Part shown: in pieces, positions 17,765 to 23,309 of the stretch
How positions within the stretch are numbered: position 1 is the first letter of the stretch
How the letters are laid out: each line of letters begins with the position of its first letter
Source of the DNA: Bacteroidales bacterium
Lineage (GTDB): Bacteria; Bacteroidota; Bacteroidia; Bacteroidales; UBA7960
Length of the DNA stretch: 23,309 nt
Reading direction: 5' to 3'
NCBI GenBank assembly: GCA_007122505.1
Contig: SKTQ01000257.1
Location: 1 to 23,309, forward strand
The notes under the pieces: model-generated
Seen by the model: the letters and a program-made list of their open reading frames with translations, nothing else
The model's database searches: none
What the model was told of the DNA's origin: nothing
Translations under genes and position numbers: made by a program

Positions 17765-18517
17765 TCAGATCATATTCAATCTGCTGTAGAGTTCTTTGCG
17801 GTAGAGCCCACCGATGGGTAATACCTTCATTTTACCTTCAATTACAAGGTCCGGATATTTGATGGAGAATATCTTATCCAGGTTAACAATGAATGATCTG
17901 TGTATCCTGACAAAGTCTTTTGCCGGAAGTATTCTCACCATTTCTTTCATTGTGGTGTGCGTGGTATAACTATTATCTGCAGTGTTGATAACAACATAGT
18001 CCTTTAAAGCTTCCACATAATAAATGTCCTCGAAATTGATTTTATTCAGGCGGTAATCTGCTCTAACGAATATGGAATCCTTTGATTCTTTATTTTCGAT
18101 GAGCGAATGATAGAGGTTTCTTTCTTTCTTTACCTCCTCGTCCTTTTCGTATTTATACAGAGCCATTTCGATGGTTGTATGCAGCTCTTTTTCTCTGTAT
18201 GGTTTGATAATATACCCGTACGGTTCGGTGATTTTCGCTTTGTTTAGCGTAGTATCATCGGCATACGCGGTCAGAAAGACCACAGGAAGTGAAAATCTTT
18301 CCTTCACCTCTTTGGCAACTTCAATACCAGTCATTGTTCCTTTCAGCATGATGTCCATCAAAACAAGATCCGGACGATTTTCTTCCAGTTCTTTGATTGC
18401 TTTATCGCCGCTGTTAACGATAGCTGTTACATCATATCCCAAGCCTTTCAAGCTGCTCTGGATGTCTTTGGCAATGATGCTTTCATCTTCAACAATTAGA
18501 ATTTTTGCTTTAGCCAT
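17765..18517 (-). CDS. LytTR-family response regulator
   Basis: A 250-residue two-component transcription regulator. The receiver domain (about 3-120) has the acidic pocket ILIVEDE (Glu10, Asp11), the phosphoacceptor Asp55 in LVLMDIM, Thr83 in FLTAYADD and Lys105 in IIKPY, so it should accept phosphate. A linker of about 25 residues leads to a LytTR DNA-binding domain (about 147-248): INFEDIYYVEALKDYVVI, FVRIHRSFIVNLDKI and the closing LPIGGLYRKEL. Such regulators usually pair with LytS-type kinases lacking HisKA; none is adjacent, and the large kinase at 3973-7695 is of another class. It shares a terminator with rnr and its 5' end faces the long AT-rich spacer. Targets are not visible. Confidence 0.94.
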   Translation of the reverse strand: MAKAKILIVEDESIIAKDIQSSLKGLGYDVTAIVNSGDKAIKELEENRPDLVLMDIMLKGTMTGIEVAKEVKERFSLPVVFLTAYADDTTLNKAKITEPYGYIIKPYREKELHTTIEMALYKYEKDEEVKKERNLYHSLIENKESKDSIFVRADYRLNKINFEDIYYVEALKDYVVINTADNSYTTHTTMKEMVRILPAKDFVRIHRSFIVNLDKIFSIKYPDLVIEGKMKVLPIGGLYRKELYSRLNMI

Positions 18518-18615
18518 ATCTTTGGTTTTTTGGGTTATTTTTGTTTAACTGCTTAAATAACGCAATGAATGAACGATGATTCACAAGCAGAATTGCAAAT
18601 CGCGATTATTTCGCT

Positions 18616-18647
18616 CAAAATTACATTATTTTTTATCAATCATCAAT
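18616..18647 (-). promoter_or_regulatory. Promoter candidate for the LytTR response regulator
   Basis: On the minus strand TAATTTTG (complement of 18616-18623) fits TAnnTTTG, with ATTG (complement of 18644-18647) 20 bases upstream as the -33 element. The leader would be about 90 bases before the ATG at 18517. Confidence 0.42.
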
Positions 18648-18735
18648 TTATACAAGTAACTTTTCAGAAATTTTAACAAGATTAACGAATTTTCATATCC
18701 AATCAGTAAGATATTTTAATATTTTTTATGATTTT

Positions 18736-18747
18736 ACCGGTTAATAA
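18736..18747 (+). repeat. 12-base repeat ACCGGTTWATAA, copy 1
   Basis: ACCGGTTAATAA; differs by one base from copies at 19069-19080 (plus) and 19131-19142 (minus). It is part of the odd palindrome GGTTAATAACC (18739-18749). All three copies fall in the same gene-free region. Confidence 0.6.
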
Positions 18748-18864
18748 CCTTCCGGATTTAATTAAATATAACCTGGAATGATATTTATATGAACTTTTGC
18801 ATATGTTATGAAACTTTCGTAGGCAAAATCAGGCCATGCTTAGTAAAAATAAGTTCCATGTAGC

Positions 18865-18922
18865 CTGCTTTTTCTTATTTTTTGGCTTGTTAGCCAAAAT
18901 CGATTCCCGGAAAAAAAAGCAG
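18865..18922. repeat. Nested inverted repeat (possible hairpin/cruciform)
   Basis: Outer arms CTGCTTTTT (18865-18873) and AAAAAGCAG (18914-18922) enclose an inner perfect stem TTTTGGCT/AGCCAAAA with a four-base loop TGTT (18880-18899). The T-run precedes rather than follows the inner stem on the plus strand, so it is not a standard terminator. It could be a DNA cruciform or part of an unrecognised transcript. Confidence 0.5.
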
Positions 18923-19051
18923 CCGGATTATGTCTGTTGTTTTTGAACGTGATAATAATGATTATTATTTTAAAATAAATTCATCATCATCATTTTGTTT
19001 ACATTGTTGGTAATTATTTATCAAAGCAGGTAAAAAACAAGTTATGAAATA

Positions 19052-19060
19052 TTATGCACA
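19052..19060 (+). promoter_or_regulatory. DnaA box TTATGCACA
   Basis: Exact fit to the DnaA box consensus TTATnCACA, eight bases before the left arm of a 14-base inverted repeat, in the proposed oriC. Confidence 0.6.
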
Positions 19061-19067
19061 GGATTTT

Positions 19068-19143
19068 AACCGGTTTATAAATAACAATGCTTTGATTTAT
19101 AAATAAAAACAGCAGTTATTCACAGATTGTTTATAAACCGGTT
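19068..19143. repeat. Inverted pair of 14-base repeats around a DnaA box
   Basis: AACCGGTTTATAAA (19068-19081) and its exact reverse complement (19130-19143) are 48 bases apart and enclose the box TTATTCACA. They contain copies 2 and 3 of the 12-base repeat ACCGGTTWATAA. A further 8-base inverted repeat, GTTAATAA/TTATTAAC, follows at 19145-19168. The arrangement suggests a protein-binding array. Confidence 0.75.
19116..19124 (+). promoter_or_regulatory. DnaA box TTATTCACA
   Basis: Exact fit to TTATnCACA, 64 bases from the box at 19052 in the same orientation, between the arms of the 14-base inverted repeat. Confidence 0.6.
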
Positions 19144-19445
19144 TGTTAATAAAAAACTGGTTATTAACATTATTAGAAGAGTGCTTGTTTTGTTGAAAAT
19201 TTGTCAATAATTATTTATAATTCGTCAACATAAATGCATTGTGAATACAAGAAGTTTTGTATTAGTCATATTTTGAAAAAAAGCAAGAATTTTTTTTCAG
19301 AAAATATGAACATTATATTAACATAACCATCTATTTCCTCTTGATAACTTACATGTTATTCAGAGTCAAAGATTAAATATGCATGCATATATGTTGAATA
19401 GTTTACTTATTCATACTATACAACCTGTGAAACAATGAAATGTAG

Positions 19446-19453
19446 TATCTTTG
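19446..19453 (+). promoter_or_regulatory. -7 promoter element (TATCTTTG) for rpiB-lutB
   Basis: TATCTTTG is an exact TAnnTTTG match, 40 bases before the rpiB ATG, giving a leader of about 34 bases. The -33 element is weak; no TTTG is at the right distance. Confidence 0.5.
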
Positions 19454-19493
19454 GAAAAAAGGTTTCTGAGAGAATATGTAAAAGTTTTTCACA

Positions 19494-19943
19494 ATGCAGC
19501 AACATACAGAAAAAATAGGGTTAGGAAGTGATCATGCGGGTTATATTTTGAAGGAGTTGATGAAAGAAAAGCTGATTGAAAAAGGATTTGAGGTGATCGA
19601 TTTTGGAGCTTATTCAGAACAAAGTGCTGATTATCCCGATCATGTTCATCCTTTATGCAGGGCCATTGAATCCGGAGAAATGGACAGGGGTATAGTTATG
19701 TGTGGCAGTGGGAATGGAGTCAGCATCACTGCAAACAAATATGCAGGCATCAGGGCGGCACTAAGCTGGGATGCTGAAATTGCCCGTTTGGCCCGTGCGC
19801 ACAATAATGCAAATGTGCTGGCATTACCAGCCCGGTTTATTGCCCCGGGTGAAGCCCTGAAAGCTTTGGATACTTTTTTGGATACTGCTTTTGAAGGAGG
19901 AAGGCATGTAAAAAGGGTTGAAAAAATTCCTCCGGGACAATGA
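19494..19943 (+). CDS. rpiB: Ribose-5-phosphate isomerase B
   Basis: Interconverts ribose 5-phosphate and ribulose 5-phosphate in the pentose phosphate pathway; cytoplasmic. The 149-residue length is normal for the RpiB/LacAB family. The substrate-binding start GLGSDHAGY (Asp13-His14), the DFGAYSEQSADYPD strand, the catalytic Cys70 in MCGSGNGVSI and the ARAHNNANVLALPAR segment with His103 are all present. The ATG at 19494 directly follows the candidate DnaA-like box TTTTTCACA, and no clear Shine-Dalgarno is seen. lutB follows after 45 bases in the same direction and is probably co-transcribed. RpiB is chosen over LacA/LacB or a sugar-phosphate isomerase relative because of the Cys-containing loop; allose-phosphate activity is possible. 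Confidence 0.95.
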   Translation: MQQHTEKIGLGSDHAGYILKELMKEKLIEKGFEVIDFGAYSEQSADYPDHVHPLCRAIESGEMDRGIVMCGSGNGVSITANKYAGIRAALSWDAEIARLARAHNNANVLALPARFIAPGEALKALDTFLDTAFEGGRHVKRVEKIPPGQ

Positions 19944-19988
19944 GAAATGATTTTAAAAAGGAACTTTAAAAATTGATCGGGGTCTGTT

Positions 19989-21383
19989 ATGCACAATACC
20001 GCCGTGAAAACACACCAGGACTTTCTTGAGGCCAGTGAGCGGAAGGCTTTTGACAAAGAGCACCGGAAGATCATTGCCCACAATATGGCTGCTTACGAAC
20101 GTGCGGCAATTCATGGGAAAGCGCAATTTACAAACCTGGAACTGGCACGGAAACGTGCCGCGGAAAAAAAACACAGCGCCATCGAACACTTGGAAGATAA
20201 CCTTAAAACCTTTGAGCAACAGATCACACGAAAGGGCGCAACAGTTATTTGGGCACAGGATAAAATAGAAGCCAGGGAGGCTGTTCTGGAAATATTTAAG
20301 CAAAATTTTGTGACGGAAGTGGTTAAGTCAAAATCTATGGTGACTGAAGAAATTGGCCTGTCGGAGTTTTTGCTGAAAAACGGCATTGAATGTCTGGAAA
20401 CCGATTTGGGTGAATACATTGTTCAGATATCCAATGACAAACCCTATCATATAGTTACACCCGCCATGCATCTTTCTGCCGCCGATGTTGCAAACATATT
20501 CCATAAGCAATTTGGACTGTCAGAAAAGGCTTCACCGGAAGAAATCACCAAGTTTGTCAGAGATACATTGCGGCCGAAGTTTATGCAGGCGCAAGCCGGA
20601 ATAACCGGGGCAAACTTCCTTGTTGCTGACAACGGGGCTGTTTCCATTACTGAAAATGAGGGAAATGCCCTGTATAGCGTTGCTTTTCCCAAAATTCTCA
20701 TCGTGATAGCCGGCATTGAAAAGCTGATCCCGAAAACTGCTGATCTGTCTCTCTTTTGGCCCCTGCTGGCAAGCCACGGTACAGGACAAAAGATCACGGC
20801 ATACAACACCCTCCTTTATGGTCCAAGGGCTGAGGGTGAAACCGACGGACCGGAACAGATGTATGTGATTTTGCTTGATAACGGCAGAACCAACCTGCTT
20901 GCCCAAATTCCGCAGCGCCGCGCTCTTTCCTGCATTCGTTGCGGTGCATGTCTGAACGTATGTCCAGTTTACCGAAACATCGGCGGACATACCTATAACA
21001 CCACCTATAGCGGACCAATTGGAGCTGTCAGCAGCCCTTTTCTATCCGGACAATTTGCTGAATATGTCCACCTAAGCTATGCATCAAGTCTCTGTGGCGC
21101 CTGCACCGACAGTTGTCCGGTTGCCATAGACCTGCACCACCAGTTACTTGAAAACAGGCAAATGGCCGTTAAAAACAGGCTGCCTGCATTTTCTGAACGC
21201 ATGGGAATAAAGGCCTATAAAACCACCATGTCGAAATCCGGCCGGCTGCAGGCCGTCTCGCCATATGTTAAGAACATTGTTGCCCGGGTTTTTGTAAAAA
21301 AAGCATGGGGGCCAAGGCGGGTTCTTCCAAAGTTTGTCCGGAGCTTCAGGGAAAGGTTTGCCGAAAATGATAAGGGCCAATAA
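19989..21383 (+). CDS. lutB: LutB-type iron-sulfur protein (L-lactate utilization / LUD domain)
   Basis: Iron-sulfur subunit of the LutABC L-lactate dehydrogenase type. The 464-residue protein has a LUD domain (about 65-300, with KSKSMVTEEIGL, VAFPKILIVIAGIEKLIP and DGPEQMYVILLDNGR). A double 4Fe-4S ferredoxin domain follows: Cys315-x2-Cys318-x2-Cys321-x3-Cys325 in SCIRCGACLNVCPVYR, and Cys369-x2-Cys372-x3-Cys376 in CGACTDSCPV. HTYNTTYSGPIGAV between the clusters is a family signature. LutA and LutC do not flank it: upstream is rpiB and downstream the convergent thpR. Either they lie elsewhere or this copy has another electron-transfer role. The ATG at 19989 is the first in-frame start giving the full LUD N-terminus; no strong ribosome-binding site. 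Confidence 0.87.
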   Translation: MHNTAVKTHQDFLEASERKAFDKEHRKIIAHNMAAYERAAIHGKAQFTNLELARKRAAEKKHSAIEHLEDNLKTFEQQITRKGATVIWAQDKIEAREAVLEIFKQNFVTEVVKSKSMVTEEIGLSEFLLKNGIECLETDLGEYIVQISNDKPYHIVTPAMHLSAADVANIFHKQFGLSEKASPEEITKFVRDTLRPKFMQAQAGITGANFLVADNGAVSITENEGNALYSVAFPKILIVIAGIEKLIPKTADLSLFWPLLASHGTGQKITAYNTLLYGPRAEGETDGPEQMYVILLDNGRTNLLAQIPQRRALSCIRCGACLNVCPVYRNIGGHTYNTTYSGPIGAVSSPFLSGQFAEYVHLSYASSLCGACTDSCPVAIDLHHQLLENRQMAVKNRLPAFSERMGIKAYKTTMSKSGRLQAVSPYVKNIVARVFVKKAWGPRRVLPKFVRSFRERFAENDKGQ

Positions 21384-21400
21384 GAAAAAGCAGCAACCCT

Positions 21401-21440
21401 TTGCCCCTGAAGGCAAGTTTGACAGAAAACACAGGGGCAA
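21401..21440. terminator. Inverted repeat between convergent lutB and thpR (possible terminator)
   Basis: TTGCCCCTG (21401-21409) and CAGGGGCAA (21432-21440) are perfect reverse complements with a 22-base loop, ending next to the thpR stop. A T-run is missing on both sides, so termination would be weak or factor-dependent. Confidence 0.4.
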
Positions 21441-21995
21441 CTACATACGGAAACTTTCCAGAATATGGTATTCAGGGCCTTGTGGCCGCAGGATGCTTTC
21501 AAACAAATGAAAGTTTGATACCGTCACTTTTCCGAAGGCGGTGTCTTCGTATTCTCCAAGTAGCTCCTGAAGAGCAGATGTGTCTTCAAGATGCTTGATG
21601 CGTCCGATGGTTAAATGGGGTACAAACACTTTTTTATCGGGCAAATAACCCAATGGCTCCAGAGATTTGTTCACTGTACGATACAGTGTTTGCAAACCAT
21701 GGGGCCGGTCAATTCCAAACCATAAAACCCTTGGCATGCGCGGGTTTCCGAAAGTCCCGCAACCATTGATACTAAACGAGACAGGGGAAGACAGCGCAGC
21801 TGCTTTTTGGAGGGACTGCACAATGGCATCCAGTTCACGGTTAGGCGTATCTCCAAAGAACTTCAGGGTAAGGTGCAGGTTTTCCGGCGCCACCCAATTT
21901 ATGCGCTCTGTGGCCAACGATTCACGAAAATGATCCATGGTATCGGTGATCTCTTCAGAGGGCTGTATTTTAACTGCACAGAATAAGCGTTTCAT
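21441..21995 (-). CDS. thpR: RNA 2',3'-cyclic phosphodiesterase (ThpR/LigT family, 2H phosphoesterase)
   Basis: Hydrolyses 2',3'-cyclic phosphate RNA ends to 2'-phosphomonoesters; cytoplasmic. Counting from the ATG at 21995 the protein has 184 residues, normal for the family. Both catalytic HxT motifs are present: His41-Leu-Thr43 (NLHLTLKFFG) and His127-Leu-Thr129 (FVPHLTIGR). It starts MKRLFCAVKI, the usual first strand. The frame stays open to a TTG at 22046, which would add 17 residues with no family match, so the ATG is preferred. It converges with lutB and its 5' end faces the promoter region of tRNA-Ala. Physiological substrates are not established for most bacterial members. Confidence 0.92.
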   Translation of the reverse strand: MKRLFCAVKIQPSEEITDTMDHFRESLATERINWVAPENLHLTLKFFGDTPNRELDAIVQSLQKAAALSSPVSFSINGCGTFGNPRMPRVLWFGIDRPHGLQTLYRTVNKSLEPLGYLPDKKVFVPHLTIGRIKHLEDTSALQELLGEYEDTAFGKVTVSNFHLFESILRPQGPEYHILESFRM

Positions 21996-22037
21996 ACTAA
22001 CAGGTTGTGTTTGCTGACAATCAATGACGCATATTTT

Positions 22038-22069
22038 TTTGGCCAAATTAATAAAAGATATTAATTTTG
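22038..22069 (+). promoter_or_regulatory. Canonical Bacteroidota promoter for tRNA-Ala
   Basis: TTTG (22038-22041), a 20-base spacer and TAATTTTG (22062-22069) match the Bacteroidota -33/-7 consensus exactly. Transcription would begin near 22075, a few bases before the tRNA 5' end at 22081. Confidence 0.85.
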
Positions 22070-22080
22070 CAAACGCAAAC

Positions 22081-22154
22081 GGGGAATTAGCTCAGTTGGC
22101 TAGAGCGTTTGGCTGGCAGCCAAAAGGTCACCGGTTCGAGCCCGGTATTCTCCA
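22081..22154 (+). tRNA. tRNA-Ala (anticodon GGC)
   Basis: A 74-base cloverleaf. The acceptor GGGGAAT pairs with ATTCTCC and contains the G3-U70 wobble pair that marks alanine tRNAs. The D arm is GCTC-AGTTGGCTA-GAGC. The anticodon stem TTTGG/CCAAA encloses loop CTGGCAG with anticodon GGC. The variable loop is AGGTC, and the T arm ACCGG-TTCGAGC-CCGGT. The discriminator is A; the CCA end is not encoded. It has its own promoter and terminator, so it is a single-gene unit. Confidence 0.97.
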
Positions 22155-22180
22155 CAAAGATCAGAAGAAAAAAATAAACG

Positions 22181-22217
22181 GTAATTAGTGGTTGGTTTTC
22201 CGCTAATTACTTTTTTT
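22181..22217 (+). terminator. Rho-independent terminator after tRNA-Ala
   Basis: Stem GTAATTAGTGG (22181-22191) pairs with CCGCTAATTAC (22200-22210) with one G-U pair and an eight-base loop, followed by seven T (22211-22217). It ends 25 bases before the start of the next gene. Confidence 0.88.
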
Positions 22218-22242
22218 ATACACAAACAGGCAAGGAGCCGTA

Positions 22243-23130
22243 ATGTTACCCATTGAAGTACAGGAGTCTGTTAAAAAACTGCTAAGAGATTTCCGCGGGG
22301 AAGAGGTAGAAATTGCAGCGGTTTCATCCGTTGGTGGCGGCTGCATCAATGATGCGCACCGTGTGGAAACCGGGGCGGCTGCTTTTTTTGTTAAATACAA
22401 TGATACAAAACGCTATCCCGGAATGTTTGCGGCTGAAGCTGCCGGACTGAAACTGTTAGCCACTGCAGGATCCGTCAGAATACCACAGGTAATCGGCTTT
22501 CACGATGCAAAGACCTACAGTACGCTGGTGCTGGAATACATACACAGTACTTCAAAAGCAACAGGATTTTGGGAAGCTTTTGGGAAGGGTCTTGCAAAAC
22601 TTCACCGGCAAGAGCCTGAAGATGGACGGTTTGGCCTGGATCACCACAACTATATCGGCAGCCTGCCCCAGGAAAACACCAAACATACAGACTGGATTTC
22701 ATTTTTTATCACCCGCCGGCTGGAGTACCAGCTTAAACTTGCTCGCGACAACGGCAGGGTGGGGAAGGAGTTCACCAAGATGTTCGAATCTCTCTACCGC
22801 TTTCTGCCCGATTTTTTTCCGGAAGAGCCCGCTTCTTTATTGCATGGCGACCTCTGGAGCGGCAATTTTATGACCGGAGAAACCGGAGAACCTGTGATCA
22901 TAGACCCAGCCGTTTATTACGGCCACAGGTATATGGACCTGGGTATGAGCAAGCTTTTTGGCGGATTCGGACAAAGCTTCTACGACAGCTACGGGGATGC
23001 ATATCCGTTGAACAAATCCTGGGAGCAGAGCATGGATATTGCCAACCTTTATCCACTGATGGTACATGTGAATTTGTTTGGCGGAGGATATCCGGCCAGC
23101 GTAAAATCAATCCTGCGGCGGTTTTCCTGA
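22243..23130 (+). CDS. Fructosamine kinase family protein
   Basis: A cytoplasmic protein-kinase-like small-molecule kinase of the fructosamine-3-kinase/ketosamine kinase family, which phosphorylates sugar adducts on amines and so helps to reverse glycation. It has 295 residues, the normal length (about 290). The Gly-rich loop is VGGGCINDAHRV (about 30-41), the ATP-binding Lys51 lies in FFVKYN, and a downstream Glu in AAEAAGL pairs with it. The catalytic loop is LLHGDLWSGNF (His201, Asp203, Asn208), and the metal-binding Asp221 is in IIDPAVYYGHRYMDLGM, a strong family signature. The start ATG at 22243 is preceded by AAGGAG at 22232-22237. It follows the tRNA terminator so closely that its promoter must overlap the terminator, or it depends on readthrough. 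The true substrate is unknown. Confidence 0.93.
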   Translation: MLPIEVQESVKKLLRDFRGEEVEIAAVSSVGGGCINDAHRVETGAAAFFVKYNDTKRYPGMFAAEAAGLKLLATAGSVRIPQVIGFHDAKTYSTLVLEYIHSTSKATGFWEAFGKGLAKLHRQEPEDGRFGLDHHNYIGSLPQENTKHTDWISFFITRRLEYQLKLARDNGRVGKEFTKMFESLYRFLPDFFPEEPASLLHGDLWSGNFMTGETGEPVIIDPAVYYGHRYMDLGMSKLFGGFGQSFYDSYGDAYPLNKSWEQSMDIANLYPLMVHVNLFGGGYPASVKSILRRFS

Positions 23131-23271
23131 ATCCATGCTTCCCATAGAAATGAAACATTTTAAGCAGATAAACGTAAAGTATAATAATTGGTGAAGAAGG
23201 GAAAGACTCTTGAATGACCGGCATAATGAACATATTTCCGGCAAGCTTCACAAAACGCAAAGCAGAAAGAA

Positions 23272-23309
23272 ATGAGACAAAAAGAAATGTATTATTCCCA
23301 CGATATTGA
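23272..23309 (+). CDS. Possible start of a next gene, cut by the right edge
   Basis: ATG at 23272 opens a frame of 12 codons (MRQKEMYYSHDI) that is still open at the window end, preceded by a purine-rich AGAAAGAA. It follows the fructosamine kinase gene by 141 bases in the same direction. Too short to identify; the spacer before it holds nothing else recognisable. Confidence 0.25.
   Translation, partial: MRQKEMYYSHDI

Larger units (their letters stand above)
18518..19493. other. oriC: Candidate chromosomal replication origin (oriC): long AT-rich gene-free region with DnaA boxes
   Basis: 976 bases without a credible gene between the LytTR regulator (leftward) and rpiB (rightward). Visible content: exact DnaA boxes TTATGCACA (19052-19060) and TTATTCACA (19116-19124); TTTTTCACA (19485-19493), which fits the relaxed TTWTnCACA; one-mismatch boxes at 18577-18585, 19240-19248 (minus) and 19356-19364; a three-copy 12-base repeat; nested inverted repeats; and an almost pure A/T segment at 18952-18980 that could unwind. 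A parS-like site lies 10 kb to the left and gene direction diverges around this zone. dnaA is not adjacent. An alternative is a large regulatory spacer for the two flanking genes. Decisive evidence would be the genome-wide GC-skew minimum. Confidence 0.55.

Noticed and set aside
21368..21508. 46-codon frame overlapping the lutB end, considered as a LutC remnant
   Set aside because: No similarity to LutC is visible, it overlaps lutB and the coding part of thpR, and its content follows from the inverted repeat there.
22216..22224. TTATACACA, an exact DnaA-box match before the fructosamine kinase gene
   Set aside because: A lone box in a short A/T-rich spacer. About one match is expected by chance in a window this size, and no cluster surrounds it.
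1..23309. CRISPR arrays, insertion sequences, prophage or toxin-antitoxin genes
   Set aside because: No regular spacer repeats, transposase or phage gene, or terminal inverted repeats with target duplication were seen on either strand.

Overview
The window looks like chromosomal DNA from a fermentative member of the Bacteroidota, probably Bacteroidales/Marinilabiliales-like. Three things point there. Several promoters fit the phylum's own -33 TTTG / -7 TAnnTTTG pattern, best seen in front of the tRNA gene (TTTG, 20 bases, TAATTTTG). The gene order DUF4175 - GHKL-like protein - ybeY - mnmG is, from memory, a Bacteroidota arrangement. Ptb and Buk are of the long type used in acyl-phosphate fermentation. 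No phage, insertion sequence, CRISPR array or horizontally acquired island was seen; most genes are core housekeeping.

Layout. 1-391 (-): N-terminal part of an Hsp20 chaperone, cut by the left edge. 676-1758 (+): a phospholipase D / cardiolipin synthase-like enzyme. 1917-3967 (+): ptb-buk, a butyryl-CoA to butyrate plus ATP module. 3973-7695 (-): a 1240-residue membrane histidine kinase, whose stop lies 5 bases from that of buk. 7858-8796 (-): a zinc-ribbon SAM methyltransferase. 8958-8985: a 28-base perfect palindrome containing a parS centromere sequence. 8984-15160 (-): an operon transcribed DUF4175 protein, degenerate GHKL protein, ybeY, mnmG, with very tight spacing. 15529-17676 (+): rnr, ended by a strong two-way terminator shared with the convergent LytTR response regulator (17765-18517, -). 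18518-19493: 976 bases of AT-rich DNA without a gene. 19494-21383 (+): rpiB and a lutB-type iron-sulfur protein. 21441-21995 (-): thpR. 22081-22154 (+): tRNA-Ala(GGC) with its own promoter and terminator. 22243-23130 (+): fructosamine-kinase family protein.

The most interesting region is 18518-19493. It is long, gene-free and AT-rich. It carries two exact DnaA boxes (TTATGCACA, TTATTCACA), several near matches, an inverted pair of 14-base repeats around one box, and a 12-base repeat in three copies. It sits where a long block of minus-strand genes gives way to mainly plus-strand genes, and a parS site lies about 10 kb away. I propose it is the chromosomal replication origin (oriC) with a nearby ParB-loading site. 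dnaA is not in the window, and the base skew I could count by hand is only partly supportive, so this is an inference rather than a demonstration.

How the genes work together: MnmG, YbeY, RNase R, ThpR and tRNA-Ala form an RNA-processing and translation set. Ptb/Buk, LutB and RpiB belong to central and fermentative metabolism. The histidine kinase and the LytTR regulator are both orphans of two-component systems and are unlikely to be partners of each other.
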